A DNA stretch of 64,000 nucleotides, from positions 310,001 to 374,000 of the forward strand of contig JHVP01000004.1 of NCBI GenBank assembly GCA_000620205.1, read 5' to 3'. Position numbers and translations under genes: made by a program. Below the pieces are notes generated by a model that worked only from the letters and a program-made list of their open reading frames with translations, was not told where the DNA came from and made no database searches. Below, in pieces: positions 46,850-56,124 of the stretch. The stretch comes from Geodermatophilaceae bacterium URHA0031 (GTDB taxonomy: Bacteria; Actinomycetota; Actinomycetes; Mycobacteriales; Geodermatophilaceae). How positions within the stretch are numbered: the stretch's first letter is position 1; each line of letters starts with the position of its first letter.

Positions 46850-48133
46850 TCAGCGCAGCGGGTCGAACGGGGCCAGCTCCGGCGGGGCCTCGCCCTTGAG
46901 GACCGTCTGGGCCAGCAGCTGCCCGGTGATCGGGCCGAGCGCGATGCCCCACATGCCGTGGCCGCCGGCGACGTAGACCCGCGGCGAGGTGGTGCCGCCG
47001 ATCAGCGGCAGCCCGTCGGGGGTGCACGGACGGGAGCCGACCCACTCGTTGCGCCGGTCGTCGAGGTCCGCACCGGTGAGCAACGGGCGGACGGCGTCGA
47101 CGATCGCAGCGATGCGACGAGGATCGAGGGGGTCATCGGGGCGCCGGAACTCCATCATCCCGGCCACCCGCAGCCGGCTGCCCAGCGGCGTGCACGCGAC
47201 CCGCTGGGCCGGGAAGTACATCGGCCCACGGGGCATCTGCTCGATCGGCACGCTGAAGCTGTAGCCGCGGCCGGCCTGCACCGGCTGCCGCACGCCGAAC
47301 CGACCGGCCAGCCGGCCGAGTTCGGCGCCGGTGGCCAGCACGACCGCGTCGTACCGCGGCCGTTCCCCGGTGCTGGTGACGACGGTGACCCCGCCGAGGT
47401 CGTGGTGCAGGTCGGCCACACCGGTGCCCGAGACGACCGCCCCGCCGCGCGCCCGCACGCCCAGGGCCAGCGCCCGCACGTACTCCGGCGGGTGGAGGTA
47501 CCGCTGGCCGGCGATCCGCACCGCGGCGCCCACCCCGTCGGTGAGCGCGGGCTCCATCGCCCGCGCCCGACCGCCGGTCACCGGGTGGAAGTCGACGTCC
47601 TGGCCGGCGCCGCGGATCGCCTCCAGCTCCGCCACCAGCGCCGCGGCCTGACGTTCCCGCCGGAAGCAGGCGAGGAACGGCCGCGCAGGATGCGTCGGGG
47701 CGAGCACACCGCCGGCGGCCAGGGTGTCGAAGGCCTCCAGCGACCGCTGGTTCAGCGGCACGTAGGCGGCGAGACCGGCCCGCCACCGCCGGCTCGTGCT
47801 GTTCGTCGCGAACCCGGTCAGGAAGCGCAGCAGCGCGCGGTCGAAGCGCAGCGGCAGGTACACCGGCGAGCTGGGGCTGGCGACCGCCCGCAGCCCGTAG
47901 CGCAGCACCGCCGGCTCGGGCAGCGGCGCGGCCAGGGCCGGGGTGAGCCACCCGGCGTTGCCCCAGGAGGCACCGGCGCCGACGTCGTCCCGCTCGTAGA
48001 CCGTGACAGCCACGCCGGCCTCCTGCAGGAACCAGGCCGTGGCCAGGCCGATCATGCCGGCACCGACGACCGCGACCCGCCGTGGCGTGCCCGGCACGAG
48101 CGCTGGGCCCTGGTGGGCGTCTTCTGGACGCAT
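46850..48133 (-). CDS. FAD-dependent D-amino-acid dehydrogenase-like (DadA/DAO family) oxidoreductase
   Basis: This 427-residue protein has an N-terminal FAD motif VAVVGAGMIGLATAWFLQEAG (about 19-39) and a C-terminal segment GGHGMWGIALGP typical of the DAO family. It resembles the DadA type, which oxidises D-amino acids and passes electrons to the respiratory chain. The ATG follows GGAGAGGAG. It is upstream of the PucR gene on the same strand, a possible control link. Confidence 0.85.
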   Translation of the reverse strand: MRPEDAHQGPALVPGTPRRVAVVGAGMIGLATAWFLQEAGVAVTVYERDDVGAGASWGNAGWLTPALAAPLPEPAVLRYGLRAVASPSSPVYLPLRFDRALLRFLTGFATNSTSRRWRAGLAAYVPLNQRSLEAFDTLAAGGVLAPTHPARPFLACFRRERQAAALVAELEAIRGAGQDVDFHPVTGGRARAMEPALTDGVGAAVRIAGQRYLHPPEYVRALALGVRARGGAVVSGTGVADLHHDLGGVTVVTSTGERPRYDAVVLATGAELGRLAGRFGVRQPVQAGRGYSFSVPIEQMPRGPMYFPAQRVACTPLGSRLRVAGMMEFRRPDDPLDPRRIAAIVDAVRPLLTGADLDDRRNEWVGSRPCTPDGLPLIGGTTSPRVYVAGGHGMWGIALGPITGQLLAQTVLKGEAPPELAPFDPLR

Positions 48134-48251
48134 GTCCGCTCCTCTCCACGGCGTCGCCGTGGGCGGGTCGACCGGTCGGACCGGTCAGACCCTGGACGTG
48201 GATGGATGGGGTCGGGCCGCCGCGCGGTGCGCGGCCCCGGCTGCGCCCGAC

Positions 48252-48587
48252 TCAGCGGGCGGGGTCCTGGCAGGTGACACAGCCGGTCGCGAACGGTCGG
48301 AACTCCAGCCGCTCGAGGGGGATGGCCCGTCCGCAGCGCACGCAACGGCCGTAGGTGCCGGTGTCGATCCGGTCCCGTGCCGCGTCGATCTCCTCGATGG
48401 TCCGCACCAGGGTGGCCGCGCGGCTGACCGCGACCGGGTCGGGCATCGACGCGACCGTCTCGGCGAGGGCCAGCTCGCGCTGGGCGACGCAGCGGGCGCG
48501 CTGGGCCTCGAGCAGGTCCCGGAAGGACGTCCAGTCCGTGGTCGGAGCCTCGGACGTCGTGGCTGCGGTGAGGGTGGAGCTGGTCAT
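48252..48587 (-). CDS. DksA/TraR-type zinc-finger protein
   Basis: This 111-residue protein has a coiled-coil N-terminal half and a C-terminal C4 zinc finger, CVRCGRAI...CVTC, characteristic of the DksA/TraR family. Members bind RNA polymerase in the secondary channel, and shorter relatives occur widely in actinobacteria. The ATG follows GGAGG. No other regulator is adjacent. Confidence 0.83.
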   Translation of the reverse strand: MTSSTLTAATTSEAPTTDWTSFRDLLEAQRARCVAQRELALAETVASMPDPVAVSRAATLVRTIEEIDAARDRIDTGTYGRCVRCGRAIPLERLEFRPFATGCVTCQDPAR

Positions 48588-48991
48588 GGGTGTCCTCCAG
48601 GAGGATCGAGGGACGCGCTCAGCAGAGCGCCCGGTCACAGGCGGCCAACCGGCCGAGGACTTCGGCGTGGCGCTGTCCTGTCGCCTTCGAAGACCTGGGC
48701 CGACCATCCCCCCACACTGAGCGCAGCGGGATGGCCGTGACCGGCCGATCGGCACCTGCCCAGCTTGCCGACCACCGGCAGCATCCGCGCACTGGCTGAC
48801 CGGGGACGGCCGGTGGCCGTGGAGCCGCCGCGACTGCTGGCGCGCGGCGCGCGGCGCGCGTCCAGCAGCCGCTGTCCCTGTCGTGATCGCGATCAGCGCC
48901 GGCACGACGTGGATTCGAGGGGTCCGGACGATGGCAGAGCTGGTCGGCGGAGGTCAGGCCCCGAGGACCCCCGTCGAGCGACGGCCGACGC
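48588..48991. other. Intergenic stretch with a strong hairpin
   Basis: I see no supported gene in this 404-base gap. It contains a long GC hairpin at 48834-48868: CTGCTGG pairs with CCAGCAG, and inner CGCGCG arms pair across a short loop with one bulge. It could be a terminator for the small genes on the right or part of a decayed gene. Confidence 0.4.
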
Positions 48992-49189
48992 TCAGGAGAC
49001 CCGGCAGACGCAGCCTCGGTCGATGGCGGCAGCCAGGGTGGCCCGGCAGAACCGCAGCGCGATCGCGTCGTGGTCGGGGGCCGGGTGGGGGCACACGTCG
49101 CACCTCGGATCGTCCGAGGACCAGGGGGCGTCCGCCTCCAGCCGCTCGTGTCGGCCGATCCGGGAGGCGGTCGAGGCTGGAGCTGACAT
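48992..49189 (-). CDS. Small cysteine/histidine-rich protein
   Basis: This 65-residue protein has DDPRCDVCPHPAPDHD, an FC and a terminal CVC. These Cys/His pairs could bind one zinc ion. The ATG follows GAGGGAGA. It is too short for a family assignment and may be a small regulatory or stress protein. Confidence 0.55.
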   Translation of the reverse strand: MSAPASTASRIGRHERLEADAPWSSDDPRCDVCPHPAPDHDAIALRFCRATLAAAIDRGCVCRVS

Positions 49190-49276
49190 GGTGGTTCTCC
49201 CTCTCGAACGGGCACGGGTGGCGACCGGGGCCGGTCGCCGGCAGGGCAGGCTGCGGAGAGCAGTTCGGCGTGCAGG

Positions 49277-49504
49277 TCACCAGTTGGCGGGCGGATCGCT
49301 GGCCGGGAAGGACTGCATCCCCCACTGGTCGACCACGTCGACCGGCGGGCCGGCGACCACCACCAGGCGCCCTACGCCCACGCTGCTCCCCCGCCGCGCT
49401 GCGGCAGGACCCGTGGTCCCGGGATCGCCCATGGTGCCCCGCCGCACCGGTACCGACTGCTCCGCCGTCTGCAGCTCCGCATCGCGGGTCAGAACGCTGG
49501 TCAC
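49277..49504 (-). CDS. Small protein ending in SFPASDPPANW
   Basis: This 75-residue protein has a Gly/Ala-rich middle, a short VGRLVVVAGPP strand and the C-terminal SFPASDPPANW. From memory, similar tails occur on other small actinobacterial proteins. The GTG at 49504 follows GGAAGGAG at good spacing; the frame is open further upstream, but that part overlaps the LuxR remnant and lacks similarity. Function unknown. Confidence 0.55.
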   Translation of the reverse strand: MTSVLTRDAELQTAEQSVPVRRGTMGDPGTTGPAAARRGSSVGVGRLVVVAGPPVDVVDQWGMQSFPASDPPANW

Positions 49505-49625
49505 ACCGACTCCTTCCACCGTGCCGTCATCCTGAGTCCAGCGTGCCCGAGCGCCCGCCCGCTGCCCACGGCCGCGACCGGTCACGTCCATCAGCCGGTG
49601 ACTGCCGGGGTCCGGCAACCAGATC

Positions 49626-49793
49626 TCAGCTCCAGTCGTGCACCGTCCGCAGGTGCGTGAGGACGGCGAGCACGCGGCCGTTCCCCTCGTCGCTCTCCGG
49701 GACGTCGAGCTCGAGCAGGACGTGGCGTACGTGCGCCTCAACGGTGCGCTCGCCGAGCACCGGGCGATGGGCGATCCCGGTGTTGGTCTGGCA
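49626..49793 (-). pseudogene. C-terminal remnant of a LuxR-type regulator
   Basis: About 56 codons encode the end of a LuxR helix-turn-helix: IAHRPVLGERTVEAHVRHVLLELDVPESD and a tail ending HLRTVHDWS. The expected upstream helix and receiver are missing, and the frame has a TGA just before. The remaining part has no clear start codon, so it is a decayed fragment. Confidence 0.6.
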
Positions 49794-49889
49794 TCGCCGT
49801 CACCGTCCCGGTGCTCCCGGCCTTCCTGGGCTCGTGCCTCGTCCTGGCGACCGGCCGCGCGCCCCTCCCTCACGCCACGACGTCGGAGT

Positions 49890-51257
49890 TCAGCGGCCGG
49901 TCCGGGTCAGCCGCCTGCTCCGGGCCGCGAGCACCGGCCCGGTCAGCCCGATCCCGCCGCGCACAGCCCGTGGGAAGCGCGGGATGCGGGCGTAGTCGAT
50001 GCCGCCCCACGGCGGCTGGGGGTCGTAGTCCAGGGCGCGTTGCACCCGGCGTGCGGTGGCCTCGTCGGTCAGGCGGGCCGCCAGGTGCAGGGCCATGTCG
50101 ATGCCTGCGGAGACCCCGGCGGACATGATCAGGTTGCCGTCCTCGACCCATCTGCGCTGGTGGTAGGTGGCGCCCAGGTCCTCGAGGACCCCGGAGTAGA
50201 ACCAGTTGGTCGTGGCGTCCCGCCCCTCGAGGAGCCCGACCGCACCGAGGATCAGCGAGCCGGTGCAGACCGAGGCGATCAGCTCGGCCGAGGCAGCGGC
50301 GGAGCGCACGTAGTCGCGGACCAGTGGGGCGCCCATCGCGCGGATGGTGGGCAGCGCGCCGCCGGGCACGACCACGATGGCCGGGTGCGGGACCTCCTCG
50401 AACGTCCGGTCCGGGATGACCGGCACACCGACGTCAGTGGGCACGGGCTCGTGGCGCGCCCACACGGTCACCGTGCGGTAGCCCGGCGCGAACCGCTGCA
50501 ACGCCGTCAGCACCTGCAGCGGGCCGACGCTGTCCAGCACGGTCAGCCCGGGGTAGAGCACGAAGGCGATGAGCCGCTCGGCGCCTCCCCCGGGGTCAGG
50601 GGTGGGGACGCTGTCGGGATCGCGCAGCGTCCGGGCGAGCTCGTCGTCGGCGAGATCCGGCTCCACCCGGCCGAACGGCGGCTGCGGGTCGTACTCCGTG
50701 GACAGCTGGCCGAACCGGGCGATGGCCTTGCTGCGCAGCCGGGCCAGCAGGGGCAGCGCCAGGTCGATGCCTGCCGTGCCGCCGGCGGCGGTCTGCAGCC
50801 GGCCGTCGACCAGCAGCCGCTCGGGAGCGGGGATCGCGCCGAGCTTCTCCAGCGGCTCGCGGAAGGCCCAGTGGATGGCCGCCTGCTTACCCCGCAGCAG
50901 GTCCGCGGCGGCCAGCACCAGCGCCCCGTTGCCGGTGGAACCCACCACCTCCGCTCCCGCAGCGGCCGAGCCGACGTAGGACAGCAGCGCCTCGTCCTCT
51001 GCCGCGGCCAGGGTGGCCGCGCCCCCGCCGGGCACGATCACCGCCCACGGGTCCGGTACCTCGGCGAACGTGGCGGTCGGCAGCAGCCGCAGCGGCGTGT
51101 CGGTGGCCAGCGGCTCGGCGCGCTCGCCGACCACGACGGTGCGGTACCGCGTACCCCCGATGCCCGGCGTCGCCAGCACCGTGAGCGGGCCGATCAGGTC
51201 CAGCGGGGTCACGCCGGGGTGGACCGGGAACGCGATGACCTTCTCCTTGCCGGGCAT
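49890..51257 (-). CDS. Tandem DJ-1/PfpI (isonitrile hydratase-like) protein with one inactive domain
   Basis: This 455-residue protein has two DJ-1/PfpI domains. The second (about 227-430) keeps the nucleophile C331 in SVCTGSL and resembles isonitrile hydratase-like proteins. In the first (about 5-200) the equivalent site reads GSTGNGAL, with S107 at the Cys position, so it is probably inactive or a binding domain. Both domains end with a YDPQPP motif. Single-domain relatives are about 225 residues, so this is a tandem duplication. Confidence 0.82.
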   Translation of the reverse strand: MPGKEKVIAFPVHPGVTPLDLIGPLTVLATPGIGGTRYRTVVVGERAEPLATDTPLRLLPTATFAEVPDPWAVIVPGGGAATLAAAEDEALLSYVGSAAAGAEVVGSTGNGALVLAAADLLRGKQAAIHWAFREPLEKLGAIPAPERLLVDGRLQTAAGGTAGIDLALPLLARLRSKAIARFGQLSTEYDPQPPFGRVEPDLADDELARTLRDPDSVPTPDPGGGAERLIAFVLYPGLTVLDSVGPLQVLTALQRFAPGYRTVTVWARHEPVPTDVGVPVIPDRTFEEVPHPAIVVVPGGALPTIRAMGAPLVRDYVRSAAASAELIASVCTGSLILGAVGLLEGRDATTNWFYSGVLEDLGATYHQRRWVEDGNLIMSAGVSAGIDMALHLAARLTDEATARRVQRALDYDPQPPWGGIDYARIPRFPRAVRGGIGLTGPVLAARSRRLTRTGR

Positions 51258-51288
51258 GGCGATCCCCTCCGGTGCTCGGCGACGAGGC

Positions 51289-51987
51289 TCAGGGCGCGAC
51301 CCGGCGGCCGACCACCCAGCTCGCGGTTGCGGCCCAGGCGAGCAGGACGACCAGCGAGACCTCCAGCACGCCGTAGAGGACCGGGTTCGTCACGACGAAG
51401 GCGAGCCCGCCGACCACGAGGAGCGGCGGGAGGGCCCGGCCGAGCAGCCGCAGCCAGCCGGGGAACACCCCCGCGCGGCTGCCGGCGTAGGTGACGGTGG
51501 CCGCGTAGGACGCGAGGAGCACCAGCTTGAGGGTGTCGGCGTCGTTGATCGAGGTGAACAGGGCCGCGCTCGTCGACGCCCGCAGGCTGCCGGGGTCGGA
51601 GCAGGCGATGACCGCCAGCGCGACCTGGACGAACGACACGAGCGCCGCCGCGAGACCGGTCCCGCGCACCCATCCGGCGACGAGCACGTCGCGGTGGAAG
51701 GCGCGGGCCATCCCCACCGCCATGGCTCCCAGGCAGACGCCGGCCAGGCCGTGCACCAGCAGGGACTGCGTGAGGATCGCGTCCGCGTGGCCGACGTAGT
51801 AGGCGTGGACCTCGGCTGCGGGCGCGTCCGGGCTGGGCGCAGCCGGAGCGAGGACCAGCCCCGCCGACCAGGAGAGGACGTATGCCGCCCCGGCCCAGGG
51901 GAGCAGCCGGACGAAGGGGTCGCGTGTGGTGGTCCCAGCGGCGGTGCGCCGGGTGGACGTGGTCGGGGACAGCGGTTGTGCGGTCAT
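51289..51987 (-). CDS. Multi-pass membrane protein, unknown function
   Basis: This 232-residue protein has about six hydrophobic segments after a Thr-rich cytoplasmic N-terminus and no motif I recognise. The ATG follows AGGAGG. It is downstream of another small membrane protein on the same strand. Confidence 0.65.
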   Translation of the reverse strand: MTAQPLSPTTSTRRTAAGTTTRDPFVRLLPWAGAAYVLSWSAGLVLAPAAPSPDAPAAEVHAYYVGHADAILTQSLLVHGLAGVCLGAMAVGMARAFHRDVLVAGWVRGTGLAAALVSFVQVALAVIACSDPGSLRASTSAALFTSINDADTLKLVLLASYAATVTYAGSRAGVFPGWLRLLGRALPPLLVVGGLAFVVTNPVLYGVLEVSLVVLLAWAATASWVVGRRVAP

Positions 51988-52016
51988 GACGTCGCCTCCT
52001 GCGCGTCGTCGGGTCA

Positions 52017-52451
52017 TCAGCTGAAGGCGTCCGCCGCGATCAGGACGGCGATGAGGGCTGCGGCGACGAAGTCGACGGCCGCGCAGAACGGCGGCCACCA
52101 GCGGGTGTTGGCCACGAAGCCGGTGCGGTGCTGCCACAGGTCCTTGCACCCGTGACCGGCCAGCCCGGCCACGAGCAGCCACCCGGAGCCGGTCACCCCG
52201 GCGGCGGCGACGAGGACGAAGGCGGCGGCGACGACCGTCTCGACGGCGATGACCCGGGTCCGGCCGTCGGCGACCGCGAGCCCGATGTACACCGGGGCGA
52301 TCAGCGTCAGCCCCAACGCGTAGACGGTGGCGGCGTCCAGCCACCAGAGCGCCAGCGGCGAGGCCGCCTGCAGGCAGCCCCACACCACACCCCACGCCAC
52401 CGGGGTGCGGAGCCGGGCCACGTCACCCCGCTGCTGCACCTGCGCGCTCAT
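52017..52451 (-). CDS. Small multi-pass membrane protein
   Basis: This 144-residue protein has four hydrophobic segments and a conserved-looking GHGCKDLWQHRTGFVANTRWWPPFC loop between the last two. The ATG lies five bases after the flavin monooxygenase stop and has a GGAGG site, so it is in the same operon. Function unknown. Confidence 0.68.
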   Translation of the reverse strand: MSAQVQQRGDVARLRTPVAWGVVWGCLQAASPLALWWLDAATVYALGLTLIAPVYIGLAVADGRTRVIAVETVVAAAFVLVAAAGVTGSGWLLVAGLAGHGCKDLWQHRTGFVANTRWWPPFCAAVDFVAAALIAVLIAADAFS

Positions 52452-52456
52452 GGCCG

Positions 52457-53530
52457 TCACCCCCTCCCGGCCCGGGCCGCGATCTGCCCGGCGAGGAACG
52501 CGGCGTCGTCGCCCACCCAGCCCAGCAGCGCCGAGCCGCGGGTGTGCTGCCAGATGCGGCCCAGGGTGTACAGCCCCGGGGACGGGGTGATCCCGCGCCG
52601 CTGACGCAGCCGCCCGCTGCCGTCGGTCGAGTCGGGCACGTCGATCCAGGAGTCGTCGGTGGTGAAGCCGGTGGCCCAGACGACGACGTCGTAGCCGGCG
52701 CTGGTGCCGTCGGCGAAGCTGACCTCTTCCCCGGCCACGCCGGCGACCCGGGGCCGCACCGTGACACCGTGCCCCCGGGCCAGCTGCCGCGGGCCGGCTC
52801 CCACGTTCTGGTCGCGACCGGACAGCCGCCGTCCCAGCCTGGACTCCGCGGTGACCCGGTCCAGCCGCAGGCGGGTGGCCCACCACCAGATGTCCCGTCC
52901 CAGGGGTCGCTGCGGGAGGGTCGGCAGGCGGCGGCCGACGGACAGGTCGACGCGGTGGGTCGCGGACAGCTCCTCCGCGATCTGGCATCCGGAGTTCGCC
53001 GCGCCCACGACCAGCACCCGCCCCGGCGGCAGCTGCGCGGGGCGCCGGTAGTCGGCGCTGTGCAGCTGGTGCACCACCGGCGGGAGCTGGGCCGACACCG
53101 GAGGGACGACGGGCACCTGGAACGGGCCGGTGGCGACGACGACCTGGCCGGTCTCGATCGCGTCGGCGCCGGCCTTGACCAGGTAGCTGCCGTCGTCGGC
53201 GCGGGTCAGGGAGGTGGCGCTGGTGTGCTGACGCAGCGGCAGCTCGAACTCGTCCACGTAGGCCTGCAGGTAGTCCGCGACCTCGTCCTTGCCCGGGTAG
53301 GTGTCCGCATCCGCGGGGAACGGGAGCCCGGGCAGGCTGTCGTAACGCCCGGAGGTGAACAGCCGCAGCGAGTCCCAGCGGGACCGCCAGACGTGCCCGA
53401 CCTGCGGCCCGGCGTCCAGGATCGAGAACCGCAGGCCGCGCTCGCCGAGGTGGTGGCCCATCGCCAGTCCGGCCTGGCCGCCACCGACGACGAGCACGTC
53501 CAGCGCGGGCTGCGCCGGCGCGGCGCTCAT
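52457..53530 (-). CDS. Flavin-containing monooxygenase (CzcO/FMO-like)
   Basis: This 357-residue enzyme has two dinucleotide motifs: FAD at VVGGGQAGLAMGHHL near 14-28 and NADPH at VVGAANSGCQIAEEL (about 163-177). The WATGFTTDDSW motif near 280 is typical of FAD-linked monooxygenases and CzcO-like oxidoreductases. The ATG overlaps the multicopper oxidase stop as ATGA. Linkage to a copper oxidase suggests a role in metal or redox stress. Confidence 0.87.
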   Translation of the reverse strand: MSAAPAQPALDVLVVGGGQAGLAMGHHLGERGLRFSILDAGPQVGHVWRSRWDSLRLFTSGRYDSLPGLPFPADADTYPGKDEVADYLQAYVDEFELPLRQHTSATSLTRADDGSYLVKAGADAIETGQVVVATGPFQVPVVPPVSAQLPPVVHQLHSADYRRPAQLPPGRVLVVGAANSGCQIAEELSATHRVDLSVGRRLPTLPQRPLGRDIWWWATRLRLDRVTAESRLGRRLSGRDQNVGAGPRQLARGHGVTVRPRVAGVAGEEVSFADGTSAGYDVVVWATGFTTDDSWIDVPDSTDGSGRLRQRRGITPSPGLYTLGRIWQHTRGSALLGWVGDDAAFLAGQIAARAGRG

Positions 53531-55290
53531 CGGGCCGGCTCCGGACGGCGGGCGACGGTGAAGCTGAACATCATGCCGCTCTCGGTGTGTTCGGCGATGT
53601 GGCAGTGCGCCATCCAGAGCCCCGGGTTGCTGACGTCCAGCAGGATGTCGACCGTGCCACCGGCCGGCAGCAGCACGGTGTCCTTCCAGACCAGGTTGCC
53701 CTCCGGCACGCCGTTGCGGGACAGGACGAGGAAGCGGCCGGCGCCGTGCACGTGGAACGGGTGGTGCATCGGGTGGTCCTGGTCCATCTCGTTGACCAGC
53801 CGGATCTTGACCCGGTCCCCCACGGTGAACGCCCAGTCGATGGCGGAGTTCACCGCCCCGGTCTCCCGGTCGACGAGCTGCCAGATCATGTTGCCCGGAT
53901 CCGACGCCCGGTTGATCTCGGGCATCAGGTCCTCCCACTCCAGACCGTCCCCACCGCCGTGGTCATGGGGCTCCGCGGCCTCGTGCTCCGCGGCCTCGTG
54001 CGCCGCGGCCTCGTGCGCCGCGGCCGGGGCGGCGGCGTTCACCGGGATGAGCTTCATCCCGCAGATCGGGCAGGTCGACGGCCCGGTGCCGGTCACCTCC
54101 GGGTGCATCGGGCAGACGTAGGAGTCGGCGGCCGGGGCAGCCGCGGGGATGAGCTTCATCCCGCAGATCGGGCAGGTCGACGGCCCGGTGCCGGTCACCT
54201 CCGGGTGCATCGGGCAGACGTAGGAGACCGCCGCCGGGGCGGTGTCCTCGCCGTACAGCAGCGGCATCTTCGACACGAACGCCAGCACCTTGTCCGGCTC
54301 GCGGTCCAGGTCGGGCCCGATCCGCCGGCGCTCGGCGGTGAGCTCCGGGTCGGTGCGCAGCCTGTCGAACGAGCCGGCCGCGGTGCCACCCCCGTCCGTG
54401 GCTGAGGCCACGTTGAAGACGCCGATCTCGTAGGTGCGGTCCGGGGTGCGGTGCTCGAGGACGACGTCGCCCGGGGCGTCGAACAGCACGTCCAGCACCG
54501 CCCGCTCCGACGGCGCCAGCAGGACGTCCTCGACGAACGTCTCCCGTTCGTACCGGCCGCTGTCCCCGCCGACCAGCTTCATCCGTGCGCCGCGCAGCGC
54601 GACGTCGAACAACCGGGTGTTGGCGGTGTTGACGACGTAGAGCCGCACCACCTCCCCGACCGTCGCCGGTGCCGTGAACGCGGACTCGCCGTTGATCAGC
54701 AGGACGTTGCCGAACCGGCCCATCGCGGTGAAGTTCGGCCCGGACCGGGAGAACGCGGCGATGTGACCGTCCTCGACCAGCAGGTCGTCCAGCGTCAGGG
54801 TCAGCTCCCGGTCGACCGCGGGCCAGTACCCGGGGTCGGTGGGGTCCACGACGATGGTGCCGTACAGGCCCATCTCCTGCGCGAAGTCCTCGCGCATGTG
54901 CGGGTGGTACCAGTAGAAGCCCGCGTCCGGGAAGTCGACGTGGCAGCGGTAACCCCCACCGATCGGGATGGGTCGCTGGGTCTCGTGCGGGACGCCGTCG
55001 TAGCGGTTCTCCAGCCGCAGCCCGTGCCAGTGCACGGTGGTCTCGACGTCGCCGTCGTTGCGGACGTCGACGGTGATCCGCGAGCCCTGCGGAACGCGCA
55101 GCGTCGGGCCGGGGATGGAGCCGTTGTAGGCCAGCATCCGCAGCTCGGCGTCCGGGTCCCCGCGCAGGGTCTTGCGCACCGGGCCGATCGACAGGCTGTA
55201 CACGTCCCCGTCGGCCAGCCGGTGCACCTGCGGGCGGGCGACGTCGGGCAACCCCGCCGTCTCGGTGGAGAACACATCGTGGGCGGTCAT
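53527..55290 (-). CDS. Multicopper oxidase with two inserted metal-binding modules
   Basis: This 587-residue three-cupredoxin oxidase carries the copper motifs HWHG, YWYHPHMREDF, HHPFHVHG and HCHIAEHTESGM. Between the second and third domains lie two identical modules, each with YVCPMHPEV and CPICGMKL, and a His/Ala/Glu-rich stretch; the modules resemble the heavy-metal-binding domains of copper ATPases. No Sec or Tat signal is visible, unusual for this family. It probably oxidises a metal ion or a phenol. The two modules are encoded by an 81-bp exact repeat. Confidence 0.88.
   Translation of the reverse strand: MTAHDVFSTETAGLPDVARPQVHRLADGDVYSLSIGPVRKTLRGDPDAELRMLAYNGSIPGPTLRVPQGSRITVDVRNDGDVETTVHWHGLRLENRYDGVPHETQRPIPIGGGYRCHVDFPDAGFYWYHPHMREDFAQEMGLYGTIVVDPTDPGYWPAVDRELTLTLDDLLVEDGHIAAFSRSGPNFTAMGRFGNVLLINGESAFTAPATVGEVVRLYVVNTANTRLFDVALRGARMKLVGGDSGRYERETFVEDVLLAPSERAVLDVLFDAPGDVVLEHRTPDRTYEIGVFNVASATDGGGTAAGSFDRLRTDPELTAERRRIGPDLDREPDKVLAFVSKMPLLYGEDTAPAAVSYVCPMHPEVTGTGPSTCPICGMKLIPAAAPAADSYVCPMHPEVTGTGPSTCPICGMKLIPVNAAAPAAAHEAAAHEAAEHEAAEPHDHGGGDGLEWEDLMPEINRASDPGNMIWQLVDRETGAVNSAIDWAFTVGDRVKIRLVNEMDQDHPMHHPFHVHGAGRFLVLSRNGVPEGNLVWKDTVLLPAGGTVDILLDVSNPGLWMAHCHIAEHTESGMMFSFTVARRPEPAR
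54044..54226. repeat. 81-bp exact direct repeat inside the multicopper oxidase gene
   Basis: Bases 54044-54124 and 54146-54226 are identical with a 102-base (34-codon) period, so the reading frame is kept. The lack of any synonymous difference suggests a recent duplication or gene conversion of a heavy-metal-binding module. Confidence 0.85.
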
Positions 55291-55359
55291 CGCGTCGTCC
55301 TCTGCTCGGAGCCCCGTTCGGGATGGATGAGCCGTGTGCTCGTGGCCGGCGCGACCAGG

Positions 55360-56124
55360 TCAGCGCGCGGGGGCGGCGGGGGCCGGCGGCGGCGCGGCCG
55401 GCATCCCGACCGGGGGCGGGCCGATGGGCTCGACGGGGACGGAACCGGGATCGGCGCCGCCCTGGTCGAGCCGGAAGGGTGGATAGCGGTCGGTCATCAG
55501 GGCCACGTATGCGGCCACTCGCACGGCCCAGCGGTCCAGGCCCAGGATGAAGTCGTAGAGCGGCCGGGGGTAGCGGCCGGTGAACAGCAGCGCGATCGCC
55601 GCGAAGCAGAGCAGCAGCGAGACCAGGTCGACGCCGATGCCCCAGGCACTGTTCCAGCCGTTGTCGGCTGTCGCCTGGTCACCGATCCACAGACCGCCGC
55701 CGACGAAGAGCGACACGATCAGCAGCTGCGGAAGGGCCAGCAGCCACCACTTCACGAGCACCAGCCCGCGGGAGAGCCGCTCGGGGTAGGCCACGTCCAG
55801 GTGGGCCGGGTAGTCCGGCACGTCGGCGAGGGTGAACGGCGGATAGCGATCGGTGCCCAGCGCCCAGTAGCCGTAGTAGTGCACCCGCCAGGTCCAGCGC
55901 AGCACGCCCACGTTGAAGTCGAACAGCGACCTCGGATAGCGCGCGGTGAACAGGATCGCGAAGAACGCGATCACGCTGACCACGAAGAAGCCGATCCACA
56001 GGAAGAACAGCACGACGAGGTGCGGGATCAGCAACAACCACTTGACCAGCCACAGCGCGCGGGAGGTCGACGGGTCCGTCGACGCGTCGACGCGCACGGG
56101 GTACGGCGTTCGGTGCTCGGTCAT
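55360..56124 (-). CDS. Tandem DUF4389 membrane protein
   Basis: This 254-residue protein has two repeats of the DUF4389 unit: LVKWLLLIPHLVVLF...RYPRSLFDFNVGVLRW...TDRYPPF, then a second with LVKWWLLALPQLLIV...RYPRPLYDFILGLDRW...TDRYPPF. Each has two membrane segments. The C-terminus is Pro/Ala-rich. The ATG follows GGGAG. Function unknown. Confidence 0.82.
   Translation of the reverse strand: MTEHRTPYPVRVDASTDPSTSRALWLVKWLLLIPHLVVLFFLWIGFFVVSVIAFFAILFTARYPRSLFDFNVGVLRWTWRVHYYGYWALGTDRYPPFTLADVPDYPAHLDVAYPERLSRGLVLVKWWLLALPQLLIVSLFVGGGLWIGDQATADNGWNSAWGIGVDLVSLLLCFAAIALLFTGRYPRPLYDFILGLDRWAVRVAAYVALMTDRYPPFRLDQGGADPGSVPVEPIGPPPVGMPAAPPPAPAAPAR

Noticed and set aside
49277-49873. A single 198-codon gene at this position
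   Set aside because: The 5' part overlaps the remnant of a LuxR regulator in another frame and is low-complexity; the GTG at 49504 has its own good ribosome site.
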